Below, in pieces: positions 35,635 through 45,214 of a stretch of DNA of 64,000 bases. Both the position numbers and the translations under genes were made by a program. Each line of letters begins with the position of its first letter. Position 1 is the first letter of the stretch. This DNA comes from Salegentibacter sp. R32 (GTDB taxonomy: Bacteria > Bacteroidota > Bacteroidia > Flavobacteriales > Flavobacteriaceae): positions 62,001-126,000 of the forward strand of contig NZ_RXOM01000018.1 in NCBI RefSeq assembly GCF_008692195.1, in the 5' to 3' direction. The notes beneath the pieces were generated by a model that was not told the DNA's origin, did not search any database, and saw only the letters and a program-made list of their open reading frames with translations.

Positions 35635-35913
35635 AATTGTTTGATGAAAGTATAGAACTGTTTTGGATTGACCAAAATATAATTCGATTAAAATGTTAAA
35701 ATGTTTCATTTTTATTGAATTGTTAGTTTTTAGGTGAGAAAAATGTCAATCTGAAAATTACTATCAACTGTTATACATTTCTTTTTCAATCATTTTGGCA
35801 AAATTAAATAGTATTCCTCTCCTATTTTTAAAAACAGGTATTATTACGCGTTTATGGTAAAGTGATTTGTAATAATTTGGTGGACAGAATAATAACCGAA
35901 AAACTATCAAATT
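35635..35913. other. Divergent intergenic region between the ilv leaders and the amine oxidase gene
   Basis: AT-rich, carrying the promoters of both directions. On the minus strand, TATATTTTGG near 35675 is the best -7-like element for the ilv transcript but is one base too long for TAnnTTTG. On +, taataatttgg near 35873 is equally imperfect. No repeat or gene seen. Confidence 0.45.
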
Positions 35914-38900
35914 ATGCACAATTTTCTTAAAAGCCTTCAGCCCTTACCATTTAAGAGTGATAATGGAATTGAAGATGGCAAAATTAAAAGGTTGATTCCA
36001 TCGAGTATGGTTGATACCCCAGTGATGGATTACCAGAAATGGCTCAATGAATCGAAAGATAAATTGGCTTCTTTGGAAAATGTTTCTACTTCAGAAAAAG
36101 TAGCGATCATTGGTTCTGGGATGAGCGGATTGATTACGGGTTTTGAATTGTTAAGGGCCGGATTTACAAATTTTAAAATCTATGAAGCTACAGATAGGAT
36201 TGGTGGTAGGTTTTATTCGTATAAATTTCCTAATGATGATAAAAACTTTGCTGAGTTGGGAGCGATGAGATTTCCGCCTTCAGAGAATTGCCTGTATTGG
36301 TACATTAAATTTTTACAAGATAATTCCAGTAAACATCCTCATGATATTATTCTAAATTCAGATTTTCCTGACCCAGGGTTGGTTCCTACCTTGGTTTTAT
36401 ATAATGGAAAGCAGTACGAAGTAAATCCGGGGCAGCCACTTCCAAATGTTTTTAAGGACATTAATGAAAGTTGGAATGGCTTTCTTCATACCCGCGAACC
36501 CATTTTATTGGCAAACGGAGTGCAATTAGACCCACCGGCTCAAATTATGGATTGGCTCGATTTATCGCGGCCAGATGTGTACAATCCTGTAAAAGCCCAA
36601 AATGCTTGGCAAGGCTATGTGAATTATTTTAAAGATAAGAGTTTTGTGGAAGGGGTAATTGATATTTTTTGTCAACCTAATGCCCCTAAAACTTTTAATA
36701 CGGAAACGAAGGAGTGGGGAGAAACTTATGAATGGAAATACCCGCAGGATATTGAAAAATTTGGAACAATAGGAACGGGAATTGGTGGAGAATATCCGCT
36801 GTTTAATATTGGGTTTGTTTGTATGTTGAGGTTTACGCTTAACAAGCTAGAAGAAAACCACGCTTTATTGGTAACCGGGACAGATTCTGTAGTAGATGCT
36901 TTGGCCGATTATGATTTCAATGGTAAAAAATTACGTGATTTTATTGAGTTGAATTCTGCTGTGCATCATATTCAACCAAATGAAACCGGTGAAACTATCA
37001 GTCTTTTAAATAGGGAAAAACAATTACTTGATGAGAAGATTAATCATTTAGTTATGGCAACTACCCATCGTTCCGCAGAAATAGAGATGGGCATTGATTC
37101 TTTATGGCAGCGAAAACAAGGAAAGATTGCAACGGAAATTATTCCGCAGGAAAAAAGACAAGCTATCGGGAATTTACATATTGCTCAGTCGAGTAAATTT
37201 TTCTTAAAAGTAAAACCTTGGTGGTTGGGTGAAGCAAATAAAGATAAGGTAAGATGTATTACTACCGATACTGCTATGGCGAACTTCTATACGTTAGAAT
37301 ATAATAAGGAAAGTGAAGATGCGGTTTGTTTGATGAATTATGTTTGGGAAGATTATTCTGAGAAAGCTGAATCTATAGGTGAATTAAACGAACGGTACCA
37401 ACGTTTTCTTTCAGATTTAAAACAATTAGACGATATCGATTATATTTTAGATGCAATGCCCGATAAGGTAGATGCTTCTAATGCAGTAAAAATAGATTGG
37501 CAATTAAAGCAATATTACAACGGTGCTTTTGCACTTTCTGAAGCTACACAAGAAGATTACTTGAGTAAATTGTTTTATAACTTTATGAATGTGTCTTCAG
37601 AAAAAGCCAAAATATATTTTGCCGGAGATAGTTATTCCTGGGTTGGTGGCTGGGTAGAAGGAGCCTTACAAACTGGTTTAAATGCTTTTTCTGCAATTGC
37701 AACAAGTATGGGAGGAAAGTTAACGGCTAATAGTTACAGTCCTCTTCAGAATTTAAATTCAGAATCTATACGCTATGATAATCCAAGTTGGAACGATTCC
37801 ATTGTTTCTTTTGGCCCGTATGGAGGCTCATCGGTACATACACAACCTTTTAATCAGTCCTTAACCACTAACGATTCCTTGGTATTGCATTTACGTGGAA
37901 ATTGTATTTGTGGCGTAGAAGTAAACCAAAAATTGATTGGTGGTAAAGAAGGTTATGATACGGTAAGCATTAACCTTGCGGAACCAGTGGAACATTTAAA
38001 GCTGTATGTGACCAATTCTGAATATTATCGAGCTACGATTGTTAATTGTATTGAAATTAATGGAAAAATTTACGGAGGAAATCCAGAAGAAGGAGCATTG
38101 ATTTATGAAATGTCTTTCCCGACACCTATGTATTTTTCTAATATTAATGGACTCACAGGAGATGCGGTAGATAGGTTAGGTTTTTCGTTTAGTGAACCTG
38201 TTTTGAAACAGAAGCAAAGTAAGAATACTGCAAAAAATGTTTCTAATTTAAGTCATTTAGCTACTTATTCATTTGTATTTTTAATAGTTTTCTTTAGCTT
38301 ATTTTCTTGTAAAGAGCACAAGAAAGATAATGATACTCCCAGTAAGAAAGAAAAGAAATATACCACTAAAGAGACTACTAAGAATATGGGAATCAAACCT
38401 CAACAGTTTTCAGTTTATAAAGAAGAAAGCGAATTCAATTTCCCGGAAGATTCTACTAAAATCTATGAATGGCTTGCTAATAGAGATACTTTAAAGATTA
38501 CTCAACATGCTTGGGGTATTTGGGAAAACCTTACTAAAAAAACCAATCAGGTTTATAAAGGTGATACTTTATATGTTTTTGAAACTTGGATGGGTGTAGA
38601 TGAACTTGCAGAAATGTCGGCTGCAAAATATAGGGAAGGTGGTTGCGAACAAATAAAAAAGGGACGAACCGATTTAGAAATTCCGCAACAGTTTTTTCAT
38701 GCACAGGTTTTTGCCAAGCAAGCTAAAATTGATTCAACCTTTAAAGTATTAGAGACTGTTTCTTACAATCCGAGTGCAGCTTGCTTTGCTACTCAAAACT
38801 TGATTTTTAATAAAAGCGTGCTAGATGGTTATCAACGAAAAGATAAAATTGGAAAAATACCTCCTTTTCCTGCTGATGCGATTACCACAAAACCCACTTA

Positions 38901-39696
38901 TTATGCAGGGAAACCTAACGGAGATGAATTAATTAGGGTTCCGGTTTGGCCAGGTACGCCTAATCCAGCAAAAGAGTTTGGTCACGATTCTTGGGATTTG
39001 TATATATTTGTTGATATTAATAATGGTCAGGCGAAAGATAAAAAGCTGGTGCCGGTAAAAGGAAGTAATCCTACGGAGTCAGAAATCGCAGCTGCTACTT
39101 GTAACTTGAATGAGTTTATTCATTATAAAATAGATGAAGAAGGAGCAAAGTATTTAAATGAACATGAAGATAAAGGAACAAAAGCTGCCAGTCAATTTAA
39201 AGTGGGAGATTATGTACTTTTGGTAGGAATGCACGTAGGAACTAAAGAAATTAGCAACTGGACTTGGCAAACGTACTATTGGTCATATAGACCGGATAAC
39301 CCTGCTAGTCCGAGTTCTAAATTTAATGCAGAATTGCGTCCTTCTTCTATAACCGGGGCTGCGGCAAACTATGCAGTTTCTACCGCGTATGCGATGGTAT
39401 GGCCTAACCAACCTATAACGGGAGGGACCGATAAAGGTGCTGAAGCTATTATTTCATTTAATCCTTATTTAGAAGGAAGTTTTGGACCTAGTGTATTTGC
39501 ATTTAAAAATAAGTTTAACCCTTCTTACCAATATGGAGTGCAGACTAATTGTATGACTTGCCATGCTTTAGCAATTCCACCTGGAGGAGAATATTCTACA
39601 GCGCAATATATAAGTATGGATAATGAGTATTTTAAAAATCAAGTTCAGTTAGATTTTGCTTGGTCTATACAGAGTAATATAAATGAAGATAAATAA
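35914..39696 (+). CDS. Giant fused protein: flavin amine oxidase, jacalin-like domain, membrane/lipobox segment, heme-c domain
   Basis: A 1260-aa single reading frame. Residues ~40-600: L-amino-acid oxidase/tryptophan 2-monooxygenase-like flavoprotein with FAD motif [14 protein letters not shown] (Gly67, Gly69, Gly72), then [12 protein letters not shown] (115-123) and the C-terminal FAD motif [18 protein letters not shown] (~568-585). Residues ~632-760 resemble a jacalin-type lectin fold ([10 protein letters not shown], later [13 protein letters not shown]). Residues ~780-799 are a strong hydrophobic segment ending LFSC (Cys799), a lipobox without an N-terminal start. The ~450-aa C-terminal part is of unknown fold and carries a covalent heme motif CMTCH (1213-1217). 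No RR/Tat signal is visible. Either a true membrane-spanning redox fusion, or two former genes joined. The oxidised substrate is not predictable. Confidence 0.75.
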   Translation: MHNFLKSLQPLPFKSDNGIEDGKIKRLIPSSMVDTPVMDYQKWLNESKDKLASLENVSTSEKVAIIGSGMSGLITGFELLRAGFTNFKIYEATDRIGGRFYSYKFPNDDKNFAELGAMRFPPSENCLYWYIKFLQDNSSKHPHDIILNSDFPDPGLVPTLVLYNGKQYEVNPGQPLPNVFKDINESWNGFLHTREPILLANGVQLDPPAQIMDWLDLSRPDVYNPVKAQNAWQGYVNYFKDKSFVEGVIDIFCQPNAPKTFNTETKEWGETYEWKYPQDIEKFGTIGTGIGGEYPLFNIGFVCMLRFTLNKLEENHALLVTGTDSVVDALADYDFNGKKLRDFIELNSAVHHIQPNETGETISLLNREKQLLDEKINHLVMATTHRSAEIEMGIDSLWQRKQGKIATEIIPQEKRQAIGNLHIAQSSKFFLKVKPWWLGEANKDKVRCITTDTAMANFYTLEYNKESEDAVCLMNYVWEDYSEKAESIGELNERYQRFLSDLKQLDDIDYILDAMPDKVDASNAVKIDWQLKQYYNGAFALSEATQEDYLSKLFYNFMNVSSEKAKIYFAGDSYSWVGGWVEGALQTGLNAFSAIATSMGGKLTANSYSPLQNLNSESIRYDNPSWNDSIVSFGPYGGSSVHTQPFNQSLTTNDSLVLHLRGNCICGVEVNQKLIGGKEGYDTVSINLAEPVEHLKLYVTNSEYYRATIVNCIEINGKIYGGNPEEGALIYEMSFPTPMYFSNINGLTGDAVDRLGFSFSEPVLKQKQSKNTAKNVSNLSHLATYSFVFLIVFFSLFSCKEHKKDNDTPSKKEKKYTTKETTKNMGIKPQQFSVYKEESEFNFPEDSTKIYEWLANRDTLKITQHAWGIWENLTKKTNQVYKGDTLYVFETWMGVDELAEMSAAKYREGGCEQIKKGRTDLEIPQQFFHAQVFAKQAKIDSTFKVLETVSYNPSAACFATQNLIFNKSVLDGYQRKDKIGKIPPFPADAITTKPTYYAGKPNGDELIRVPVWPGTPNPAKEFGHDSWDLYIFVDINNGQAKDKKLVPVKGSNPTESEIAAATCNLNEFIHYKIDEEGAKYLNEHEDKGTKAASQFKVGDYVLLVGMHVGTKEISNWTWQTYYWSYRPDNPASPSSKFNAELRPSSITGAAANYAVSTAYAMVWPNQPITGGTDKGAEAIISFNPYLEGSFGPSVFAFKNKFNPSYQYGVQTNCMTCHALAIPPGGEYSTAQYISMDNEYFKNQVQLDFAWSIQSNINEDK

Positions 39697-39724
39697 GAGT
39701 AGTGTTTAGGTGATTAGATTAAGT

Positions 39725-39760
39725 TGAAAAGGTAAGCTTCTTTTATGAGCTTGCCTTTTC
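39725..39760 (+). terminator. Terminator after the amine oxidase
   Basis: gaaaaggtaagct and agcttgccttttc pair with one G-T, around a loop of about 8 nt. Located ~30 nt past the stop, and can serve the converging DUF3616 gene too. Confidence 0.75.
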
Positions 39761-39776
39761 TTATTTGTTGAATTGT

Positions 39777-40859
39777 TTATAAATCAAAAACATCCATCGC
39801 TACTTTATTGTCACCGATTAACCTTTTTTGTTGAGGTGAATCGTAGGTAATGATGATTTCTTTTTCATTTAAAAAAGCCACGCCTTCTGCTTTGTCCTCT
39901 CCACGTTCAATTTCTGTTCCGCGGGCCACATCAAAAAGACGTTCTGGGTGATGGACTACGCTGGCATAATTATCTTCAAGTCCGCCTTCAATTTTATAGA
40001 GGCTAATGGTTCCGTCTAAATCCATTGTTGGGCCGGCCAGAATATATAAATCGCCATTGGGAAAACAATTGAGCTCACGAATCCCTTTTCCGTTTAAATC
40101 TATAAAATGCTTTCGATAAAGCTTACTTTCCCCTTTGCGCTGTTGCATAATTAATTCATTGTTCAAGCTATCGCACCAAATTTCTAAGATAACGGCATAA
40201 CCATTTAGCACCGGTCCGCGCAATCCTATAAGAATTCTACTATCGCAAACGGCAAGTCCTTCAATATCAAATCCATTATCTTTACAGGGAATTCGCATAA
40301 AGTCTTTTAAATGTTCATCGGCTAACAAGGCATTGTGCAGTTCTGAGCTTTTGCTACCGCCCCGCATCATTTTGGCAGTTATTTTTTCTCCTTTATAATC
40401 GGCTTCTTTAAATAGTTGAAAATTTCCATCTTTTTGAAGGCAGGGAATACAGCCTAACGAAAATCTGTTTTCATCTAATTTTAATTCTTGCAAGGCTTCG
40501 AGTTGTTTTTCAATAGTATCTTCTTCGTCGGGTGAATTTCTTTTGAGGCTCATACTACCGCAAAACCAGAGGTAAGGTTCCTCATAAGCCAAGGCTTCCA
40601 TATCCATTTCGTTATCTGCTGGTAGGTCAAAAAAATCTTTTAGCTCGTAACAGCAATGATTTTCAAAACTTAGCTGATCCTCGTCTTCGTCTTTTATGAT
40701 AAGTCTTTCTATTCTCGCATCTTCGTCATAACTAAGCCAGAGGTTTCTATCTGTAATTAGTGTACTCGATATTTCTGTTTTAAGGTCACTTAAGTTTTTA
40801 GCTTCTTTATTAAAAGTAAGCAATGCGGTTTTGGTGGGTTTTTTTGGTTTGGGTAGCAT
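39777..40859 (-). CDS. DUF3616 domain protein
   Basis: A 360-aa protein. MDMEALAYEEPYLWFCGSMSLKRN, FDIEGLAVCDSRILIGLRGPVLNGYAVILEI, and the end RGEDKAEGVAFLNEKEIIITYDSP are the DUF3616 signature pattern, related to beta-propeller proteins with a phytase-like flavour. No signal peptide, so it is probably cytoplasmic. Function unknown. Convergent with the amine oxidase gene. Confidence 0.82.
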   Translation of the reverse strand: MLPKPKKPTKTALLTFNKEAKNLSDLKTEISSTLITDRNLWLSYDEDARIERLIIKDEDEDQLSFENHCCYELKDFFDLPADNEMDMEALAYEEPYLWFCGSMSLKRNSPDEEDTIEKQLEALQELKLDENRFSLGCIPCLQKDGNFQLFKEADYKGEKITAKMMRGGSKSSELHNALLADEHLKDFMRIPCKDNGFDIEGLAVCDSRILIGLRGPVLNGYAVILEIWCDSLNNELIMQQRKGESKLYRKHFIDLNGKGIRELNCFPNGDLYILAGPTMDLDGTISLYKIEGGLEDNYASVVHHPERLFDVARGTEIERGEDKAEGVAFLNEKEIIITYDSPQQKRLIGDNKVAMDVFDL

Positions 40860-41038
40860 TTTTTGTTTTTAAGGTATATAATTGCTAACTATTGTGTGGT
40901 CTTGTTAAGAATTATTTATCAAAGTAAAGCTGCTGAAATTCCCTTTAAAACCCTCTGGTTTATTTATACAGATAAAGATTAAGTACAAGAGATCTAGCTT
41001 TAAATGTTAATAAAATATTAATTTTAACAGTTTAAGTG

Positions 41039-41068
41039 TTGTTATTTTCGATTAAGTGTTTACTTTTG
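41039..41068 (+). promoter_or_regulatory. Promoter of small membrane protein 1
   Basis: TTG (41039-41041), 19-nt spacer, TACTTTTG (41061-41068), an exact Bacteroidota promoter. Shares upstream sequence aaatgttaataaaatattaa with the second copy. Confidence 0.7.
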
Positions 41069-41143
41069 TCTTGTAATCGATTGCCGAATTAGTTTTATCG
41101 GTGTTCGGAATCAATAATGTTTAACACTTAATTTTTAGAACTT

Positions 41144-41344
41144 ATGGGTGTGCTATCATTTATTAAACGGTTTTTACTTTTTGTAAGCCTTTGGGCAGTT
41201 GTGTTTGGAGCGATTTGTGCTGTTTTTCCGTTTGAGTACTTTAATCAGAAGTTTACCGAGGCTTATAACTTAGAACAAGTTCAGGAGGTTGACCGTTCTC
41301 AAGAATTGGCTACTTCAAATCATCAAAATTTGGATATTTATTAG
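41144..41344 (+). CDS. Small membrane protein, copy 1
   Basis: A 66-aa protein with one helix: SFIKRFLLFVSLWAVVFGAI, then CAVFPFEYFNQKFTEAYNLE. The C-terminal ~25 residues are polar and Gln/Asp-rich. Paralogous to the protein at 41664: SxIKRFxLFV, FGAxC, PFxYFNxKFxEAYNxxQ shared over ~45 residues. No known family; similar small proteins occur in flavobacteria. A possible stress- or envelope-associated peptide. Confidence 0.75.
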   Translation: MGVLSFIKRFLLFVSLWAVVFGAICAVFPFEYFNQKFTEAYNLEQVQEVDRSQELATSNHQNLDIY

Positions 41345-41390
41345 ATAGATAAAAAATCATATTACTTTACATTGGTTTTATATTTTAGTT

Positions 41391-41423
41391 AAGGCTTTAT
41401 CAATTCAGGATAAAGCTTTTTTT
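41391..41423 (+). terminator. Terminator of small membrane protein 1
   Basis: gctttatc/gataaagc stem followed by a T run, ~45 nt past the stop. Confidence 0.75.
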
Positions 41424-41604
41424 ATTTCTCTATTTCTTCCTTTTAAGTTATAAAGAGGCTAGGTTGCTATTCTTCCTAAAATTATTCTGTTATTTTTTAA
41501 TGCCCGTGTTGAAAAATGAATATTTATAATTTAAAAATTGGTTAAATAACTCTATTTTATCGATTAAAATGTTAATAAAATATTAAAAAATAGATAAAGT
41601 GCAA

Positions 41605-41631
41605 TTTGAGTCGATTAAATGCATATATTTG
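41605..41631 (+). promoter_or_regulatory. Promoter of small membrane protein 2
   Basis: TTTG (41605-41608), 15-nt spacer (short), TATATTTG (41624-41631). The upstream block aaatgttaataaaatattaa and cgattaa are shared with copy 1, so the promoter was duplicated with the gene. Confidence 0.55.
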
Positions 41632-41663
41632 TATTGTAAATAATAATTAAAATAATTTTGAAT

Positions 41664-41870
41664 ATGGGATTGATGTCGTTAATAAAAAGATTTATGTTGT
41701 TTGTCATTATTTGGGTGGCAGTGTTTGGTGCGGTTTGTTATATTTTCCCTTTTCATTATTTCAATGAAAAATTCTCAGAAGCATATAATATAGATCAAAC
41801 TCAAGAAATTGATAATTCACAGGATGTTGCTGTAGAAGATAAAAATTTAAGTTCTGATTATCAATTTTAA
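41664..41870 (+). CDS. Small membrane protein, copy 2
   Basis: A 68-aa paralogue of the protein at 41144. Start set at ATG 41664 so that the protein begins MGLMSLIKRFMLFV, aligned with MGVLSFIKRFLLFV of copy 1; an upstream TTG (41658) is rejected. Identical layout: one membrane helix, then PFHYFNEKFSEAYNIDQTQEIDNSQD and a polar end. Followed by its own hairpin (41912-41945). Confidence 0.75.
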   Translation: MGLMSLIKRFMLFVIIWVAVFGAVCYIFPFHYFNEKFSEAYNIDQTQEIDNSQDVAVEDKNLSSDYQF

Positions 41871-41911
41871 ATTTAGAAAAAGTAAAAATCATTTCATACT
41901 TGTTTGTTGAA

Positions 41912-41945
41912 TAAACTTCATCATTATCGATGGGGTTTTTTTATT
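41912..41945 (+). terminator. Terminator of small membrane protein 2
   Basis: aaacttcatc/gatggggttt (two G-T pairs) with T run. Confidence 0.7.
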
Positions 41946-42114
41946 TAATTAGAGTTATAGTTCTTATAAATAGAAATATAGGGTTTAAATGAACAAGTGA
42001 AATTTCTTTAAGTTTGTTACGTGTTTTTTTAAGCCTATTAGGGGGTATTCTGCACCCTATTTAAACCCTAAAAAATATTGTGGAAAATCAATATTATTGA
42101 ATAATTTTACTTTG

Positions 42115-43743
42115 ATGTATTTTTCAAAAATTAGCAAGTCAATATTATTTTTTTTCTGTGTATTTAATTTTTTTTTAATAAATGCTCAAAACTCTATTTA
42201 TAGCGACAGTCTTAAAATTATAAATCTTTACGAAGGGGCGCGTCAAAATTCAGATAAAAATCCAATTAAGGCAAAAGAGATTTTATATGATTTAGTTAAA
42301 TTCACTGATAGCATTTCTACTAAGCATACAGTTTCAGAAAAATTTTTAGCTGAAAGAAAATCAACAGCACTTCATTTTTTAAGTTATTTCGAAAGGCGTG
42401 AATCTAATTTTGAGAAATCTTTAGAATTGGCTCAAAGAAGTATTGAAATTAAAGAAGCTAATGATTTTCATCAATTACTCGCCACAACGTATCATCAAAA
42501 GGCAAAGACTTGGCACAATTTAAACTTAAATAGTGAAGTATTAAAAGCATTAGATAAGGCAGATTCTATAGCTAAACAGTATAACCAAAAAGATGAATTG
42601 CTCGAGATCTATAGTTCCTACGGTTCTTATTATGGATATCTTGGAGATACTATAAATGCGAAAAAATATTATAGAGCTTCAATCAAGTTGGTAGAAGATA
42701 TAGGGAACCATCATCAAGAGGCAATAGTCTATTCCAACTATGCAAATTATCTGCATAGGACAGGCCATTATCATGAAAGTTTACCGTATTTAGAAAAATC
42801 TTTACAATTACATATTGATAACGATAATGATATTGGTTTAGAATCAGCCCTATATGCCTTGGGAATTCATTATAATAAAGTTGAAAAACCAGAAAAGGCG
42901 ATTTATTATTTAAAACAGGCTATAAATTTAAATATTAAATTAAATGGAGAAGCTACTTTACCATTTCGCTACAAGGCCTTAAGTTATAGTTACGAATTGC
43001 TTGAAGATTACAAAAATGCCTACCAATATCATAAGTTATATAAAGAAGCACTGGCAAAGCGAAATGATGCTGAAGAAATAAAGCGAGTGGCGTTTTTGGA
43101 AAAGGATTTTCAAGCTGAAAAAAGAAGAGTTATAGATAGTACAGCTTTTATACAACAAAAACTATTGGATGAAAGTAATTTAAAACGAAAAGCCAATACC
43201 CGTTTTTGGGTATTTGTAGTTTTTATAACAATAATCATAGGAGTCATCGTTTTTTTATTAGGAAGGAATAGACAAAAAATTAAAGAACAGGCTTATCAAA
43301 ATATTTTGCTAAACAATAAAATTGCTGTCAAAACCGAAGAGATAAATGAATTATTGACAGAAACCATTCAACATATCCGTAGTAAAGAGCATTTAGCTGA
43401 AAACCTTCAGAAATTATCTCTAGAGCAAGAAGGCATAACGTTAAAAAGCATTATTGCAGATTTAAAAGCTAGCAAAGCAGATCATTCTAAATTAATGCTT
43501 ATTAAGCAAAATATTAAACAAGTAAATTTTGAATTTATAAAAAAGCTAAAAACCAAACACCCCATTCTTACCAAAACCGATATTGAAATTTGCTCTTTTA
43601 TTCGCATTGGATTAAGCAGAAAAGAAATAGCCAATTTGCGAAATACTTCCTTAGAAGCAGTTAAATCTTCCCGTTTTAGGATAAAGAAAAAATTGAAAAT
43701 TTCAGCTTCAGAAAAACTTGACGACTATGTTAACTCATTGTAG
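42115..43743 (+). CDS. TPR-containing sensor-type regulator with C-terminal HTH
   Basis: A 542-aa protein of a common flavobacterial type: an N-terminal signal/membrane segment (SKISKSILFFFCVFNFFLINAQ), TPR repeats over residues ~60-340 (ESALYALGIHYNKVEKPEKAIYYLKQAI), a transmembrane helix FWVFVVFITIIIGVIVFLLG (~365-385), a coiled region, and a LuxR/FixJ-type HTH at the C-terminus (LTKTDIEICSFIRIGLSRKEIANLRNTSLEAVKSSRFRIKKKL). Start at 42115 rather than the TTG at 42097. No kinase domain. It probably senses envelope signals and regulates transcription, possibly of the neighbouring small genes. Confidence 0.8.
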   Translation: MYFSKISKSILFFFCVFNFFLINAQNSIYSDSLKIINLYEGARQNSDKNPIKAKEILYDLVKFTDSISTKHTVSEKFLAERKSTALHFLSYFERRESNFEKSLELAQRSIEIKEANDFHQLLATTYHQKAKTWHNLNLNSEVLKALDKADSIAKQYNQKDELLEIYSSYGSYYGYLGDTINAKKYYRASIKLVEDIGNHHQEAIVYSNYANYLHRTGHYHESLPYLEKSLQLHIDNDNDIGLESALYALGIHYNKVEKPEKAIYYLKQAINLNIKLNGEATLPFRYKALSYSYELLEDYKNAYQYHKLYKEALAKRNDAEEIKRVAFLEKDFQAEKRRVIDSTAFIQQKLLDESNLKRKANTRFWVFVVFITIIIGVIVFLLGRNRQKIKEQAYQNILLNNKIAVKTEEINELLTETIQHIRSKEHLAENLQKLSLEQEGITLKSIIADLKASKADHSKLMLIKQNIKQVNFEFIKKLKTKHPILTKTDIEICSFIRIGLSRKEIANLRNTSLEAVKSSRFRIKKKLKISASEKLDDYVNSL

Positions 43744-43788
43744 TTTAGTTTTTTAAGTTTTTGAACCCTGTTTTGCACCCCTTCATTT

Positions 43789-43820
43789 TTTGTATCAATT
43801 GGTACCGGAGTATATTTTTG
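43789..43820 (+). promoter_or_regulatory. Promoter of the small gene at 43838
   Basis: TTTG (43789-43792), 20-nt spacer, TATTTTTG (43813-43820), an exact match to the Bacteroidota promoter. It lies inside the extended reading frame, which argues that the real start is the downstream ATG at 43838. Confidence 0.65.
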
Positions 43821-43837
43821 AGCTAGAAATATGCGAT

Positions 43838-44008
43838 ATGACACCATCTGGAGACAAAAAAACTTTAATTGAAGCTGAAGAAGAAAAACTTTTCAATTAT
43901 TCCTTTTTTCCTTTAGAGAAATTTATGGTTCAACAAAAAAGTAAATTAATTCAACATTTAAATAATCTTTCTGAGATAGAAGAAAAAATAAAAAGACTCA
44001 AAAATTAG
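43838..44008 (+). CDS. Hypothetical 56-aa helical protein
   Basis: Begins MTPSGDKKTLIEAEEEKL and is rich in Glu/Lys with a C-terminal helix IQHLNNLSEIEEKIKRLKN. A TTG-started frame from 43790 would extend it to 72 aa but contains the promoter, so the short form is preferred. Function not recognised. Followed 5 nt later by another tiny gene. Confidence 0.55.
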   Translation: MTPSGDKKTLIEAEEEKLFNYSFFPLEKFMVQQKSKLIQHLNNLSEIEEKIKRLKN

Positions 44009-44012
44009 AATT

Positions 44013-44180
44013 ATGGAAACTCAAAGCTATTTATTTGAAACTATATTAGTATTACTATTTGTTTGCTATACCTGTATATTGGTTTTTGTTATTTATTGGA
44101 TGATTGAAGTAAGCAAAGAGCTAAAGAGCATTAACCAAGAATTAATTCAATTAATTTATAAAAGGCAAGAGCATACTTAA
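44013..44180 (+). CDS. Hypothetical 55-aa single-helix membrane protein
   Basis: Starts METQSYLFE, then one hydrophobic helix (TILVLLFVCYTCILVFVIYW), then a polar tail with VSKELKSINQELIQLIYK. It directly follows the 56-aa gene with 4 nt between, so both are probably co-transcribed from the promoter at 43789. A pair of one soluble helical and one membrane micro-protein; partner function unknown. Confidence 0.6.
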   Translation: METQSYLFETILVLLFVCYTCILVFVIYWMIEVSKELKSINQELIQLIYKRQEHT

Positions 44181-44263
44181 GATTGTTAGAATTAATAAAA
44201 CTTTTAATCATAATAATTTTTCTATTTCAAAAATAGAATTGATAACTAACTCGATAAATAGAT

Positions 44264-45211
44264 ATGATGAAAACTCAACTGCCAAATTTAAAGTTGCTCC
44301 TAAGTTTGATGACTTTCATGGTTTTTTCTGTAAGCTGTTCATCAGACGATGACAACAGCAGTAATAATGATGAAGAAACTAATTGTGAGAATACTGCCAG
44401 TATTTTTGATATTAACTTAAATGCAAACGATTGTAATGTAGATATCGAAGCAGAGCTTCTTATTAATAGTCAATATAACGAAAGCGTCAGCGGTTCCGTA
44501 CGCACCATTACCATTAATGGAATCGCCAATCATTTAGTGGGAGAGTTTCCCAATGCCGGAAATCCCAACACCATCGCTGAAGCTTCAGAAACCTTTACCA
44601 TGACTACCGAACCCAGTGTTGCTTCTAGTATCACTAATGGCCAAGGCCATACGTTTGGGGTTCTGTTTTCTGGTGTGGCAGTAGACCCTTACACGGCTGA
44701 ATTTTTCCAAGGTTCGGGAGGCGTAAATATGCAATGGAATATTACTACTTTACAGAATGAACGAGATCTTGGTTTAGATTGTAATAATGCCCACGTGCAA
44801 CCTACTGGTCGTTATCATTACCACGGTTTACCCATTAGATATGCTTTTGAAGAAGGCATTGATGGTTCGCAAATGGTAAAAGTAGGCTATGCCGGTGATG
44901 GTTTCTCCATTTATTATAAATATGGGTACGACGATGATGGAACTACCCTTATTGAATTGGAAAGCGGCTACCGATTAAAAACCGAAGAACGTAGTGGAGA
45001 TGGTGTGACTGCTCCCAATGGTTGCCCCAACGGATTGTATTTTCAGGATTATGAATATGTAGAAGGTATCTCTGAACTGGATGCGTGTAATGGAAGATTT
45101 GGGAAAACACCGGAAGCTGAAAACGAATATTATTATGTTATTACCGATAATTTCCCTTCCAGTCCACTTTGCTTTAGTGGAACCCCCGATAATAGTTTTA
45201 GATTTAACTAG
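44264..45211 (+). CDS. YHYH domain lipoprotein
   Basis: A 315-aa protein with a lipoprotein signal ending MVFSVSCSSDDD. The mature region carries the YHYH hallmark in PTGRYHYHGLPIRY (residue ~190), preceded by AHVQ, and GYAGDGFSIYYKYGYDDDG. YHYH is named for the motif and is of unknown function; it is widespread in surface-associated marine bacterial proteins. The start could also be the second Met (44267). Directly followed by a small exported protein. Confidence 0.8.
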   Translation: MMKTQLPNLKLLLSLMTFMVFSVSCSSDDDNSSNNDEETNCENTASIFDINLNANDCNVDIEAELLINSQYNESVSGSVRTITINGIANHLVGEFPNAGNPNTIAEASETFTMTTEPSVASSITNGQGHTFGVLFSGVAVDPYTAEFFQGSGGVNMQWNITTLQNERDLGLDCNNAHVQPTGRYHYHGLPIRYAFEEGIDGSQMVKVGYAGDGFSIYYKYGYDDDGTTLIELESGYRLKTEERSGDGVTAPNGCPNGLYFQDYEYVEGISELDACNGRFGKTPEAENEYYYVITDNFPSSPLCFSGTPDNSFRFN

Positions 45212-45214
45212 GTT

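Larger units (their letters stand above)
41345..41657. other. Spacer between the two paralogous small genes
   Basis: 313 nt holding the terminator of copy 1 and the promoter of copy 2. Nothing else resembling a gene. Confidence 0.6.

Noticed and set aside
42097-42114. Alternative TTG start for the TPR-HTH regulator
   Set aside because: Adds six residues before the hydrophobic signal; the ATG at 42115 gives the expected signal-type N-terminus.
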